DNA of 64,000 bases, from NCBI RefSeq assembly GCF_036246005.1, contig NZ_CP109171.1:6498001-6562000 (forward strand). Reading direction: 5' to 3'. The notes under the pieces are model-generated. The model had not been told where the DNA came from, made no database searches, and worked only from the letters and a program-made list of their open reading frames with translations. Below are positions 1-8,357 of the stretch, one piece after another (position 1 is the stretch's first letter; each line of letters starts with the position of its first letter). The translations under genes and the position numbers were made by a program. The stretch is from Streptomyces sp. NBC_01723. Its GTDB lineage: Bacteria; Actinomycetota; Actinomycetes; Streptomycetales; Streptomycetaceae.

Positions 1-330
1 CAGCCCGCCCAGGCTGAACCCGAGCAGGTCGGCCCGCTCGATGCCGAGCGCGTCGAGCAGGGCGACCACGTCACCCGCCAGGTTGGGCACGGTGATGGCG
101 CGCTCGATGTCGGCGGTGTGGCCGTGCCCCTGCAACTCGGGGGCCACGATGTGCCGGCCGGCGGCGAGCGCGGGCAGCAGGGCGCCGAAGCTCAGTCCGA
201 CGGTGAGGACACCGCCGTGCAGCAGGACCAGCGGACGCCGGGTGCCGTCCCGGCCGGTGCCGTGGATCTCGTAGTACATCTCCAGGCCGTCGAGGTCGGC
301 GTGGGCGGAACTGTTCGGCACGGTGATCAC
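1..330 (-). CDS. alpha/beta hydrolase, partial (C-terminus beyond window)
   Basis: My own reverse translation gives 110 residues from a GTG at 330 to the window edge. A strand-loop segment LVLLHGG (about residues 35-41, the oxyanion region) is followed by PELQGHGHT and by LLGFSLGG at the edge, which is the nucleophile elbow G-F-S-L-G with the catalytic Ser. This is the alpha/beta-hydrolase fold; the substrate cannot be told. The Asp/His part of the triad lies outside the window. A second in-frame GTG three codons in is an alternative start. The gene is divergent from the regulator gene that starts at 500. Confidence 0.8.
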   Translation of the reverse strand, partial: MITVPNSSAHADLDGLEMYYEIHGTGRDGTRRPLVLLHGGVLTVGLSFGALLPALAAGRHIVAPELQGHGHTADIERAITVPNLAGDVVALLDALGIERADLLGFSLGGL

Positions 331-499
331 GTCCGTTTCTGGGAGGTGCGTCTCCTGGGCAGACCGTCCCGCCTCGCGGAACTCATCGCACGCGCACCGG
401 CGTGGCCGCCGTTCAGCGGGCGTCAACCGTTTGCGTATGCGGGCGGCCCACGCTGGCCGTGGACGAGTTCGGCGCCCGTCGGGGGAACGGGGGAACACC

Positions 500-1573
500 T
501 TGCTGCGGATCCACTTCACCGGACAGGACCTGGAGAACATCAGACTGGCGCGCGGCCCCGATCCGCTGTGGGAGATCGTGTGCAGCGTCTGCCGCCTCCA
601 GACACGGGAGGGCGCGCTCGCCTTCGACCCGTGGCGGCGGCAGGTCAGGGCCCGGCTGCTGCGCGACGGCACGGCCCGCCGGGCCGCGCTGGCGCTGCGT
701 GGCCTGGTGCCGTTCGGCGCGTACTTCCCGGACTTCCTCACCCCGCCCGTAGAGGGCCACCACGTGACCCTGCGGGACGGCGTCGAACGGGTGCTCGCCA
801 CCCCGCGCGGCCGCCTCCGGCACGAGCTGGCCCTGCTGGCCGCGTCCGGCGCGCGGCCGGTCCCGGGCGCGGCGGCACTGGCCCGGGGCGACGTGACGGC
901 GCTCGGAGAGCTGGGCGGCGGCCTGCGCGCCTACGACGAGGCGTTGCTCGAACCCGTGCGCGACCGGATCGGGTCGGCCGTGGGCGCCGACCTCGCCTGG
1001 CGCACCCGCGCCCTGGTGACCGGCGGGACGGCCGCCCTGCTGGCCACCTTCCGGCCGGTGGCGGTGTGGCGGCCACCGGTGCTCGAAGTGGACTATCCGG
1101 TCCGGCGCGACCTGCACCTGGAGGGGCGTGGGCTGCTGCTCGTGCCCTCGTACTTCTGCTGGCGGCGGCCGATCACCCTGGTCGACGCGGACCAGAGCCC
1201 CGTGCTGGTCTACCCGGCGGACAAGACGGTCGTCCCGGCGCCGCTCACCGGGTTCGCCGCGCTCACCGCCCTGGTGGGCCCCACCCGGGCCGCGCTGCTC
1301 CACGAGGCGGCCGGACGCGCGTGCGGGACGACGTCCGAGCTGGCGGCGGCGGTCGGCATCTCGCTGCCCAGCGGCAGCCAGCAGCTGGCGGTGCTGCGGG
1401 AGGCGGGCCTGCTCACGACGCGCCGGGCCGGCAAGTACGTCCTGCACTCGGTGACCGCCCTGGGTCTGCGGCTGCTCGGCGACGATTTGGCTGGGTCCGA
1501 ACAGTGGTGCGCGAACGGCACCCGCGCCAGGAACCTGCCGGTGCAGGAAACCGCAACGGAGGGAATCCCATGA
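500..1573 (+). CDS. ArsR-like winged-helix regulator with DUF5937-type N-terminus
   Basis: The protein has 357 residues from a TTG start preceded by a G-rich stretch. The reading frame stays open upstream to 323, but that extension is Arg/Ser-rich and looks non-coding. The N-terminal part (HFTGQDLENIRLARGPDPLWE) resembles the DUF5937 region found ahead of ArsR-like domains in actinomycetes. The last ~90 residues form a helix-turn-helix (TTSELAAAVGISLPSGSQQLAVLREAGLL, then the wing RRAGKYVLHS). The stop codon overlaps the ATG of the next gene in an ATGA, so the two are probably translationally coupled and co-regulated. The effector is unknown. Confidence 0.8.
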   Translation: MLRIHFTGQDLENIRLARGPDPLWEIVCSVCRLQTREGALAFDPWRRQVRARLLRDGTARRAALALRGLVPFGAYFPDFLTPPVEGHHVTLRDGVERVLATPRGRLRHELALLAASGARPVPGAAALARGDVTALGELGGGLRAYDEALLEPVRDRIGSAVGADLAWRTRALVTGGTAALLATFRPVAVWRPPVLEVDYPVRRDLHLEGRGLLLVPSYFCWRRPITLVDADQSPVLVYPADKTVVPAPLTGFAALTALVGPTRAALLHEAAGRACGTTSELAAAVGISLPSGSQQLAVLREAGLLTTRRAGKYVLHSVTALGLRLLGDDLAGSEQWCANGTRARNLPVQETATEGIP

Positions 1574-1950
1574 AGCTCTTCCACCGCGCACTCGCCGGCG
1601 GCGCCGCGTCCGTCGCCCTCACGGCCGGGCTGCTGGGCGCCGGCACGGGGGCGGCGTCCGCGGCACCGGTCGCGGACTCCCAGTACGGATGTCCGGTCGG
1701 GGCCGTCTGCATCTACCCGCAGGGCGAGTACTGGAAGGACAGCAAGCCGACCCACTTCTACTACTCCCGGGGGGTGCACAAGCTCTACGACCAGTTCGGA
1801 GACCACTGGGTCTACAACAACCAGACCGACGGCTGGACCGTGCGGCTGTGCACGGGCGGCAACGGTACGGGCTGCGGCGACCGCATTCCCCCGGACTGGG
1901 CCTGGAACCGCAACCTCACGCCCATCAACTCGATCAAGATCGAGTCGTAG
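1570..1950 (+). CDS. secreted small beta/gamma-crystallin-like protein, peptidase inhibitor I36 type
   Basis: The protein has 126 residues. A clear Sec signal peptide (MKLFHRALAGG, then a hydrophobic run, ending ASAAP) is followed by a mature domain of about 95 residues. That domain carries YGCPVGAVCIYP and later LCTGGNGTGCGD, four cysteines likely forming two disulfides. This pattern is typical of Streptomyces proteins annotated as peptidase inhibitor family I36. The function is inferred from family resemblance only. The start overlaps the stop of the upstream regulator by 4 bp and a GGAGGG stretch lies just before the ATG. The 3' end overlaps the convergent Pth2 gene by 17 bp. Confidence 0.8.
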   Translation: MKLFHRALAGGAASVALTAGLLGAGTGAASAAPVADSQYGCPVGAVCIYPQGEYWKDSKPTHFYYSRGVHKLYDQFGDHWVYNNQTDGWTVRLCTGGNGTGCGDRIPPDWAWNRNLTPINSIKIES

Positions 1951-2671
1951 CACCAGGCAGCGCCGGGTGGTCCGCGACCACCGTGCACGAGCCCGGCGCG
2001 ATCTCCGTGAACCCGGCGTCGCGGACCACCGGCAGGCCACTCGTGGTCAGGCCGCTCCAGCGGGCGGGATCCGGCGTGCGCACGGCCAGCGGGTAGCCCG
2101 CCGCCCGCCACGCCGCCCGCGCCCCGGCGTCCAGCTCCCACCAGGCGAGCTGGGCGCCGTGGCCCGCCTGGGCCATGGCCTTGCCCGCCGACATGTCCAG
2201 GTCCGGGTTCATCCAGAGCACCGGCGCCGAGAGGTCGGCCTCGACCGGCGGCTCCGGATCCTCGAGGTCGGTGCCGGAGACCTGGAGACGGGCCAGGTCC
2301 TTCGGCCAGCCGTCCAGCGGGACCGGGGGAAAGACCCGGACCTCCGCCGACCCGCCGGCGACCGTGATGCCGGGCAGCGCCTCGGCCCGCCGCCACTCGG
2401 CGCCGCGGGCCCGGCGCACCACCTTGCGGATGCGCGCGTCCTGCCAGTCCCGCACCGCCTGCGCCCACTCGCCGTCGCCGGCCGACCGCTCGTCGCCGAG
2501 CATCACCAGCACCGCCCGGGCCGCGGTCTCCAGCGCGTCGGTACGGGCCGGCGGCGCCACCCGCTCGATGCGCACCACCAGCGGCAGGACGAACTGCGGC
2601 GCGAGATCGCGGTCGCCGGGTTCGGGACGGAAGGGGCTGTCGGGGACGGGCGTCGTCGCTTCGTTGCTCAC
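1934..2671 (-). CDS. peptidyl-tRNA hydrolase (Pth2-type) domain protein
   Basis: The protein has 245 residues. The C-terminal half contains DLDMSAGKAMAQAGHGAQLAWW, which fits the PTH2 fold core in which a Lys and the glycine-rich AQ(A)GH segment mark the active site. An N-terminal region of about 120 residues is not part of the classical PTH2 domain but is usual in the actinomycete version. Pth2 enzymes release peptides from peptidyl-tRNA, and the main bacterial enzyme is the unrelated Pth1, so this is probably an accessory enzyme. The gene is convergent with the I36-like gene, with a short overlap of coding ends. Confidence 0.75.
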   Translation of the reverse strand: MSNEATTPVPDSPFRPEPGDRDLAPQFVLPLVVRIERVAPPARTDALETAARAVLVMLGDERSAGDGEWAQAVRDWQDARIRKVVRRARGAEWRRAEALPGITVAGGSAEVRVFPPVPLDGWPKDLARLQVSGTDLEDPEPPVEADLSAPVLWMNPDLDMSAGKAMAQAGHGAQLAWWELDAGARAAWRAAGYPLAVRTPDPARWSGLTTSGLPVVRDAGFTEIAPGSCTVVADHPALPGATTRS

Positions 2672-2699
2672 GCCCCCAGTCTGCCAATCCGCGTGCCGG

Positions 2700-2912
2700 T
2701 CAGCCCGAGCAGGCCGTGCGCTGCGCCTCCTGCCACTCGCAGACCGGGCAGTATGTGATGCCCTTGTACGACTCCGGGTACTCCGTCGGTTCCCGGCACA
2801 GCACGCACTCCGCGTACGGCGGCCCGTCGGCCTTGGGCGGCCGGGTGGCGTCGATGAGGCAGTAGTCGTTCGGACCCCGTTCGTCCGGACCCTGGTCGTC
2901 GTCGCTGTTCAT
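2700..2912 (-). CDS. small zinc-ribbon protein, function unknown
   Basis: The 70-residue acidic protein has two CxxC knuckles, C36-V-L-C39 and C55-P-V-C58, spaced as in a zinc ribbon. It has no other recognisable domain, signal peptide or membrane segment. The ATG at 2912 is preceded by GGAGAG, a good ribosome site. It lies 28 bp upstream of the Pth2 gene on the same strand and 18 bp after the deacetylase gene, so the three may be co-transcribed. It could be a small regulatory or RNA/DNA-binding protein. Confidence 0.7.
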   Translation of the reverse strand: MNSDDDQGPDERGPNDYCLIDATRPPKADGPPYAECVLCREPTEYPESYKGITYCPVCEWQEAQRTACSG

Positions 2913-2930
2913 CTCTCCAGCGTAGGCCCG

Positions 2931-3782
2931 TCAGGCGCGGCCGTGCGCGGTGCCGATCAGCTCCGAGACCTTCACGAAGCGGTAGCCCCTCTCGCGCAGT
3001 TCGGGCACGATCGTCCGGACCGCCCGCTCGGTCACCGGGGCGGCGCTGCGTGTGCAGTGCATGACGACCACCGACCCCGGCCGCACCCCGTCCAGCACCT
3101 GCCGGGCCACCGCGTCGGCGTCGGTCGCGAAGGCGTCCCCGCTCACCACGTCCCACTGCACGGCGGTGACACCGGCGGCGGTCAGCTCCCTGCGGGCCGC
3201 CTCGTCGTAGCAGCCGCCGGGAAAGCGGAAGTAGGGCATCGCGTCCCGGACCCCGGCCTTCCGGAACGACGTGTACGCCCGCTCCAGGTCCGAGCGCATC
3301 CGGTCCCGGGCCACGGTCGGCAGTCCGTAGCAGTCGTCGGTGTAGGCGTAGTGGCTGTAGGAGTGGTTGGCGATCTCGAACCGCGGGTCCCGGCCGATGG
3401 ACCGGGCCGCGTCCGGGTACTCCTCGGCCCACCGGCCGGTCATGAACACCGTGGCCGGCACCTTCAGCCGCCGCAGCGTCGCGATCAGCCCGGGATTGTC
3501 GAAACGCTCACCCGACGCCGCCCGGGGCCCCTGGTCGGCGGTCATGTCGGCGTCGAAGGTGAGCGCGACCGTCTTGCCGGCGGTGCGCGAGCCGTGTTCG
3601 AAGACGGGGGTCAGACCGGCCGGGCCGGGCGCGAGCGTCGGTGGCCGGGAGGGTTTCGACGGGGCGGTGGAGGGCGCGCTGGGCGCCGGTCGGGGCGCCC
3701 GCGGGGACTCGGAGGTTCCGCAGGCGGCGAGGGCGGCGCCCAGCACGCAGAGGGCGGTGGCACGACGTACGAGAGTGATCAC
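2931..3782 (-). CDS. lipoprotein polysaccharide deacetylase (NodB domain, CE4)
   Basis: The protein has 283 residues. The N-terminus is a lipoprotein signal peptide with lipobox ALAAC (Cys about residue 21), followed by a Pro/Ser-rich linker. The NodB domain begins near residue 70: motif 1 is TFDADMT (catalytic base and metal Asp), motif 2 is HSYSH (two metal His), motif 3 is RFPGGCY, and HC near the C-terminus provides the last active-site His. CE4 enzymes remove N-acetyl groups from peptidoglycan or chitin-type glycans, here at the outer face of the membrane. The GTG start at 3782 has no clear Shine-Dalgarno sequence. Confidence 0.85.
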   Translation of the reverse strand: MITLVRRATALCVLGAALAACGTSESPRAPRPAPSAPSTAPSKPSRPPTLAPGPAGLTPVFEHGSRTAGKTVALTFDADMTADQGPRAASGERFDNPGLIATLRRLKVPATVFMTGRWAEEYPDAARSIGRDPRFEIANHSYSHYAYTDDCYGLPTVARDRMRSDLERAYTSFRKAGVRDAMPYFRFPGGCYDEAARRELTAAGVTAVQWDVVSGDAFATDADAVARQVLDGVRPGSVVVMHCTRSAAPVTERAVRTIVPELRERGYRFVKVSELIGTAHGRA

Positions 3783-3859
3783 CGTACGAACGTATGAGTG
3801 TGTTCTTCGGTTTGTACGACTATGGGGCGTGACGTGCCCCGAGGCTCACCCTCCCGGGC

Positions 3860-5242
3860 CTACCCGCGCCAGGGACCCGTGACCGCGAAGGTGGTGCCGG
3901 GTGTGTAGCAGTTGACGTACATCGTGTCGCCGTCGGGGGAGAAGGTGACCCCCGCGAACTCGCCCCACTCCGGCGCCTCGGGCGTCCCGATGTTCTGGGC
4001 GCCCCGGGCCATCGCGTACACCTCGCCGCGCCGGGTCACCCCGAACACGTGCTGGGCGCCCCCGCCGTCCTCGCAGACCATCAGGCCGCCGCTGGGAGCC
4101 AGGCAGATGTTGTCCGGGGACTCGCCCGGCAGCTGCACGTCGGTGTCCGGACCGAAGACGATCACCAGGGTCAGGCGGCGCCGTTCGGGGTCGTAGCGCC
4201 AGATCTGCCCGTAGTGGTCGGCGGCCGAGCCCTCGTCGCTGTGGGCGAAGGACGACACGAAGTACACGCACCGCCCGCCCCAGTAGCAGCCCTCCAGCTT
4301 CTGCGCGTGGGTGATGCCGCCCCGGCCGAAGTCCTGGAAGCGGATCGGCGTCCCGGTGGCCAGCGGGTCGGGTACGTCCACCCACTCGATGCCGTCGAAT
4401 TCGGCGCCCGTCTCCTGGATCGAGGACAGGTCGGGCACGCCGGGCACCCGCATCGCCTGGAGCCTGCCGCCCGCCCGCAGTGAACCCCGGCCGCCGAGCG
4501 GCTTCTCGGGCAGGAACCGGTAGAACAGTCCGAACGGCCGCTCGAACGCGTCCTCCGTCTCGTACACGACGCCGCGCCGCGGGTCCACGGCGATCGCCTC
4601 GTGCTGGAAGCGGCCCATCGCGGTCAGCGGTACCGCGCCGGTGCGGTGCGGGTCGACCGGGTCGACCTCGAAGATGAAGCCGTGGTCCTTCGTGTAGCCG
4701 TTGGTGCCGGCCTTGTCCTCGGTCTCCTCGCAGGTCAGCCAGGTGTGCCAGGGCGTGGGCCCGCCCGCGCAGTTGACGGCCGTACCGGCGATCGCGACCC
4801 GCTCGGACAGCACGCGGTTGCGGGAGTCCAGCGCCAGCGCCGTACAGCCGCCCTTGCCCTCGGGGTCGTAGGTCAGGCCCTTGACCGTCGGGACCGGGAC
4901 GCGGCCGTCCTCGCGGTTCTCGTGGTTGCGGACCAGGTGGACCCCGCCGTGCCGGCCCGGGAAGGCGGCCATGCCGTCGTGGTTGGAGGGCACCGGGCCC
5001 TCGCCGGAGCGCAGCCGGTCGCCCTCGCGGGACAGTACCCGGTAGCGGAAGCCCCTGGGCAGGTCGAGCAGGGCGTCGGGGTCGGGCACCAGGGGGCCGT
5101 AGCCGGTGTGGCCCAGGGTCTGGGCCGCGGCGGTGCCGGCGAAGAGTTCGGAGAGGGCCCCGGTGAAGGCGATGCCTGCGCCCAGGGCTCCCGTGCGGGC
5201 GAGTACCTGACGTCGGGTCGCCTCGTTGCTGGACATGGTCAT
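3860..5242 (-). CDS. PhoX-like secreted phosphatase family protein (DUF839), Tat substrate
   Basis: The protein has 460 residues when started at the ATG at 5242 (MTMSSNEAT), which sits behind a GGAAGG box; an upstream extension of 29 residues is open but lacks signal-peptide character. The N-terminus is a twin-arginine signal (TRRQVLART, hydrophobic stretch, then AGTAAAQ). The body matches the DUF839/PhoX family, a calcium-dependent beta-propeller-like phosphatase fold, with NHDG, NHENREDG, CEETEDKAG and the C-terminal PDGDTMYVNCYTPG. Export in folded form by Tat is expected. The substrate is unproven. It lies 91 bp downstream of the slipin gene. Confidence 0.82.
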   Translation of the reverse strand: MTMSSNEATRRQVLARTGALGAGIAFTGALSELFAGTAAAQTLGHTGYGPLVPDPDALLDLPRGFRYRVLSREGDRLRSGEGPVPSNHDGMAAFPGRHGGVHLVRNHENREDGRVPVPTVKGLTYDPEGKGGCTALALDSRNRVLSERVAIAGTAVNCAGGPTPWHTWLTCEETEDKAGTNGYTKDHGFIFEVDPVDPHRTGAVPLTAMGRFQHEAIAVDPRRGVVYETEDAFERPFGLFYRFLPEKPLGGRGSLRAGGRLQAMRVPGVPDLSSIQETGAEFDGIEWVDVPDPLATGTPIRFQDFGRGGITHAQKLEGCYWGGRCVYFVSSFAHSDEGSAADHYGQIWRYDPERRRLTLVIVFGPDTDVQLPGESPDNICLAPSGGLMVCEDGGGAQHVFGVTRRGEVYAMARGAQNIGTPEAPEWGEFAGVTFSPDGDTMYVNCYTPGTTFAVTGPWRG

Positions 5243-5332
5243 GGGGGAAACCTTCCTGCTGGCGGACAGGATTGTGACCCCGCCGTGTCTATCACCTGCC
5301 AGGAGTCCCGGGAACCACGCGCGTAGCACGTG

Positions 5333-6109
5333 TCACTGCTCCACGGGGTGCTCCTGAGCCTTCTCCAGGAACCGCAGCAGCTCCACCGGGAAGGGAAGCA
5401 CGAGGGTCGAGTTCTTCTCGGCGGCCACCGCCACCACCGTCTGCAAGAGGCGCAGTTGCAGCGCCGCGGGTGTCTCGGACATCTCCCGAGCCGCCTCCGC
5501 GAGGACCTTCGAGGCCTGCAGTTCGGCGTCGGCGTTGATGACCCGGGCCCGGCGCTCCCGGTCGGCCTCGGCCTGCCGGGCCATCGAGCGCTTCATGGTG
5601 TCGGGCAGGGACACGTCCTTGATCTCCACCCGGTCCACCTGCACGCCCCACCCCACGGCCGGGCTGTCGATCATCAGCTCCAGGCCCTGGTTCAGCTTCT
5701 CCCGGTTGGACAGCAGGTCGTCCAGCTCGCTCTTGCCGATGATCGAGCGCAGGGAGGTCTGGGCCATCTGGGAGACGGCGAAGCGGTAGTCCTCGACACG
5801 GACCAGCGCGTTGGCCGCGTCGATCACCTTGAAGTAGACGACGGCGTCCACCCGCACCGTGACGTTGTCGCGGGTGATGCCCTCCTGGGCGGGCACCGGC
5901 AGGGTGACGATCTGCATGTTCACCTTGTGCAGCCGGTCCACGACCGGCACCACCATCGTGAACCCGGGCCCGCGCACCTCGCCCGCGAGCCGCCCGAGGC
6001 GGAAGACCACCCCGCGCTCGTACTGCTTGACGACCCGCGCGGCCGAGGCGACGTACACCACCCCGGCGCTTCCCACGGCCGCGGCCGCGGTCAGGAGCTC
6101 CTCGAGCAT
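5333..6109 (-). CDS. slipin / stomatin-like SPFH-domain protein
   Basis: The protein has 258 residues. One short hydrophobic N-terminal segment (residues about 5-25) is followed by an SPFH/band-7 domain: YERGVVFRLGRL, GPGFTMVVPVVD, RDNVTVRVDAVVYFKV and the conserved GKSELDDLLSNRE. A charged helical stretch (ARQAEADRERRARVINADAE) follows, as in stomatins. These proteins oligomerise on the inner membrane and organise membrane microdomains or assist membrane proteases. No NfeD partner gene is next to it. The downstream gene is the PhoX-like protein on the same strand. Confidence 0.88.
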   Translation of the reverse strand: MLEELLTAAAAVGSAGVVYVASAARVVKQYERGVVFRLGRLAGEVRGPGFTMVVPVVDRLHKVNMQIVTLPVPAQEGITRDNVTVRVDAVVYFKVIDAANALVRVEDYRFAVSQMAQTSLRSIIGKSELDDLLSNREKLNQGLELMIDSPAVGWGVQVDRVEIKDVSLPDTMKRSMARQAEADRERRARVINADAELQASKVLAEAAREMSETPAALQLRLLQTVVAVAAEKNSTLVLPFPVELLRFLEKAQEHPVEQ

Positions 6110-6166
6110 GACGGCCTCCTCGCTCAGAGGTCCGATTCATCTGCTCCTGCCACGATATTCCCGACG

Positions 6167-6196
6167 CCCGGTCCGGGGCCATGGCCCCGGACCGGG
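6167..6196. terminator. 30-bp perfect palindrome, terminator of the carbonic anhydrase-SulP operon
   Basis: Positions 6167-6181 and 6182-6196 are exact reverse complements (CCCGGTCCGGGGCCA in the left half), so the transcript can form a long GC stem with almost no loop. It lies 9 bp after the stop of the SulP gene (minus strand) and upstream of the slipin start. There is no U-run, which is common for Streptomyces terminators. Confidence 0.65.
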
Positions 6197-6204
6197 GTGT
6201 GCCG

Positions 6205-7698
6205 CTACACCGAGACCGCCTTCGGCGGTTCCGTGACCGTCACCGGGTCCGTGCCGGCGGTGCTGTGCCGTTCGGCCCAGTTCTCCAGGGCCGTGCGACA
6301 GGCGTGGTCCAGGTGGTGCAGGCCGGACAGGTCCAGCTCGACCGGGCGGTCCTGCGGCAGCGACTCCAGGCTCTCCAGGATCTTCGGCAGCCGCAGGAAG
6401 GTCGCGTTGCCCGACAGGTGGGCCTGGACGGGGCCCGCGCCCTTGTCGACGATCTCCAGCTTGAGGTGCGACGCCTCCCAGGCGGTCTTGACCACGGACA
6501 GGGCCAGACCGATCAGCACGCCCTCGAACATGTTCACCGCGACGATCGACACGGCCGTGACCACCAGGATCAGCGCCTCGCCCCGGTGCTCCCGCCACAG
6601 CGGCACGATGCCGCGGAACGGGATCAGCTTCCAGCCCGCGTGGACCAGGATGCCGGCCAGCGCGGGCAGCGGGATCAGGGCCAGCGCGGACGGCAGCAGC
6701 GCGGCGAACAGCAGCAGCCACACGCCGTGCAGCACCCGGGACGCCTTGGTCTTCGCACCGGCGCTCACATTGGCGGAGCTGCGCACGATGACCGCCGTCA
6801 TCGGCAGCGCGCCGAGCACACCGCACACCGTGTTGCCGGCGCCCTGCGCCATCAGTTCCTTGTTGTACTCGGTGCGCGGCCCCTTGTGCAGCCGGTCCAC
6901 CGCGGCGGCGCTGAACAGGCTCTCCGCCGAGGCGATCAGGGTGAAGGCGATGATGGTGCCGAGGAGCCCGATGTTCGCCAGCTCGCCGAAGGCGCCGGCG
7001 CCGGGCGGCTGGATGGAGTCCAGCAGGCCGTTGACCTCGACCGTCGCGACCGACAGGCCGAACACCGCCGTGACCGACGTGGCCAGGACGACCGCGGCCA
7101 GCGCGCCCGGCAGGGTCTGCGCCCGCTTCGGCAGCCGCTTCCACAGCACCATGACCGCGACGGTGCCGGCGCCCAGGGCGAGCGAGGTGAGCGCCTCGGT
7201 GCTGCCCAGCGCGTCGGCGGCGGCGCCGGGCAGCCCGGTGAGCTTGTCCAGGCCGGAGGCGGGCGCCTCCAGTCCGGCGGCCGCGTAGAGCTGTCCGGCG
7301 ATGAGCACCAGGCCGATGCCGGCCAGCATGCCCTCGACCACCGACAGTGAGATCGCCCGGAACCAGCGCCCCAGCTTCAGGGCGCCCATCGCGAGCTGGA
7401 GGAGGCCGGAGGCCAGCACGATCACACCGAGCGCGGGCAGTCCGTACTGGTCGACCGCGCCGAAGACCAGAACGGTGAGGCCGGCGGCCGGGCCGGACAC
7501 CTGGAGGCTGCTGCCCGGCAGGAGTCCGGTGACCAGGCCGCCCACGATGCCGGTGACGAGGCCGAGTTCGGCCGGGACGCCGGAGGCGACGGCCACGCCC
7601 ACGCACAGCGGGAGCGCGACCAGGAACACGACCAGCGAGGAGGTGACGTCCTGCCGCCAGTGGGGGAACTTGGCTATGCGGTTCATGCCGGCGCTCAC
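6205..7698 (-). CDS. SulP-family anion transporter with STAS domain
   Basis: The protein has 497 residues. The first ~400 hold about 10-12 hydrophobic segments with the SulP signature near the N-terminus (VVFLVALPLCVGVAVASGVPAELGLVTGIVGG) and the conserved SAESLFSAAAVDRL. The C-terminal ~75 residues form a STAS domain (ELDLSGLHHLDHACRTAL). SulP proteins carry sulfate, bicarbonate or other anions. The neighbour is a carbonic anhydrase with an overlapping stop/start (GTGA, 4 bp), which makes bicarbonate the most likely substrate. A GTG at 7698 or an ATG at 7686 could be the start; neither has a strong ribosome site. Confidence 0.88.
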   Translation of the reverse strand: MSAGMNRIAKFPHWRQDVTSSLVVFLVALPLCVGVAVASGVPAELGLVTGIVGGLVTGLLPGSSLQVSGPAAGLTVLVFGAVDQYGLPALGVIVLASGLLQLAMGALKLGRWFRAISLSVVEGMLAGIGLVLIAGQLYAAAGLEAPASGLDKLTGLPGAAADALGSTEALTSLALGAGTVAVMVLWKRLPKRAQTLPGALAAVVLATSVTAVFGLSVATVEVNGLLDSIQPPGAGAFGELANIGLLGTIIAFTLIASAESLFSAAAVDRLHKGPRTEYNKELMAQGAGNTVCGVLGALPMTAVIVRSSANVSAGAKTKASRVLHGVWLLLFAALLPSALALIPLPALAGILVHAGWKLIPFRGIVPLWREHRGEALILVVTAVSIVAVNMFEGVLIGLALSVVKTAWEASHLKLEIVDKGAGPVQAHLSGNATFLRLPKILESLESLPQDRPVELDLSGLHHLDHACRTALENWAERHSTAGTDPVTVTEPPKAVSV

Positions 7699-8276
7699 AG
7701 GGTCTCGAACGCGTCGGTGTCCGCGCTGTGTTGGCGTACGGCCCCGGTGTGGACCTCGTAGTACCAGCCGTGCAGCCGCAGCCGGCCCTCCGTCAGGCGT
7801 TGTTCCACGCAGGGGTAGGAGCGCAGCCGCTCCAGTTGCGCCAGGACGTGGTGCTGCACGGCCTCGGCGACGGTCGGGTCGGCGGGGTCGCAGGGCTTCG
7901 GCTCCTCGGCGGCGTACGCCAGCCAGTCGCGCACGGCGGGTACGGCGCTCAGGTCGTCGCCGCGCACCAGCGCGCCGACGGCGCCGCAGTGCGAGTGGCC
8001 GCAGACCACGATGTCGCCGACGCCGAGCACCGCCACGGCGTACTCGATGGTGGCGGCCTCGCCGGAGGGGTGGCCGGTGCCGTGCGGCGGGACGACGTTG
8101 CCCGCGGTGCGCAGCTCGAAGAGCCGGCCGGGCCGGGCGCCCGTGATCAGGGCCGGGACGACCCGGGAGTCGGAGCAGGTGATGAACAGTACTTCGGGCG
8201 ACTGGCCTTCGGCGTGCCCGGCGAACTCCTCAGGGCGCTGTCCGAACGTACGGGCGTTGTCGATGAGGGGTTGCAT
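7695..8276 (-). CDS. beta-class carbonic anhydrase
   Basis: The protein has 193 residues. The zinc ligands are visible: C34 with the D36-R38 pair in TCSDSR, and H94 and C97 in CGHSHCGA. The enzyme interconverts CO2 and bicarbonate in the cytoplasm. The ATG at 8276 follows an AGGAGG box. It is the first gene of a two-gene operon with the SulP transporter, and the pair probably handles bicarbonate uptake and use. The length is typical of the short bacterial beta class. Confidence 0.93.
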   Translation of the reverse strand: MQPLIDNARTFGQRPEEFAGHAEGQSPEVLFITCSDSRVVPALITGARPGRLFELRTAGNVVPPHGTGHPSGEAATIEYAVAVLGVGDIVVCGHSHCGAVGALVRGDDLSAVPAVRDWLAYAAEEPKPCDPADPTVAEAVQHHVLAQLERLRSYPCVEQRLTEGRLRLHGWYYEVHTGAVRQHSADTDAFETL

Positions 8277-8357
8277 GATGCGGGATTCCTCCTGGCGCGC
8301 AGTGGGGGCGCGTCGGATGGGCAGGACAGAGGTGGGGGGGGGCGATCCGGCCGTCCC

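Noticed and set aside
118..1569. Open frame of 610 codons beginning at 118 that ends as the I36-type protein
   Set aside because: Only the part from 1570 has a signal peptide and conserved domain; the upstream part is Arg/Pro/Gly-rich frame shadow of the regulator gene.
413..1591. Long minus-strand open frame opposite the regulator gene
   Set aside because: Gln/Arg/Gly-rich translation with no motif; typical antisense frame in GC-rich DNA.
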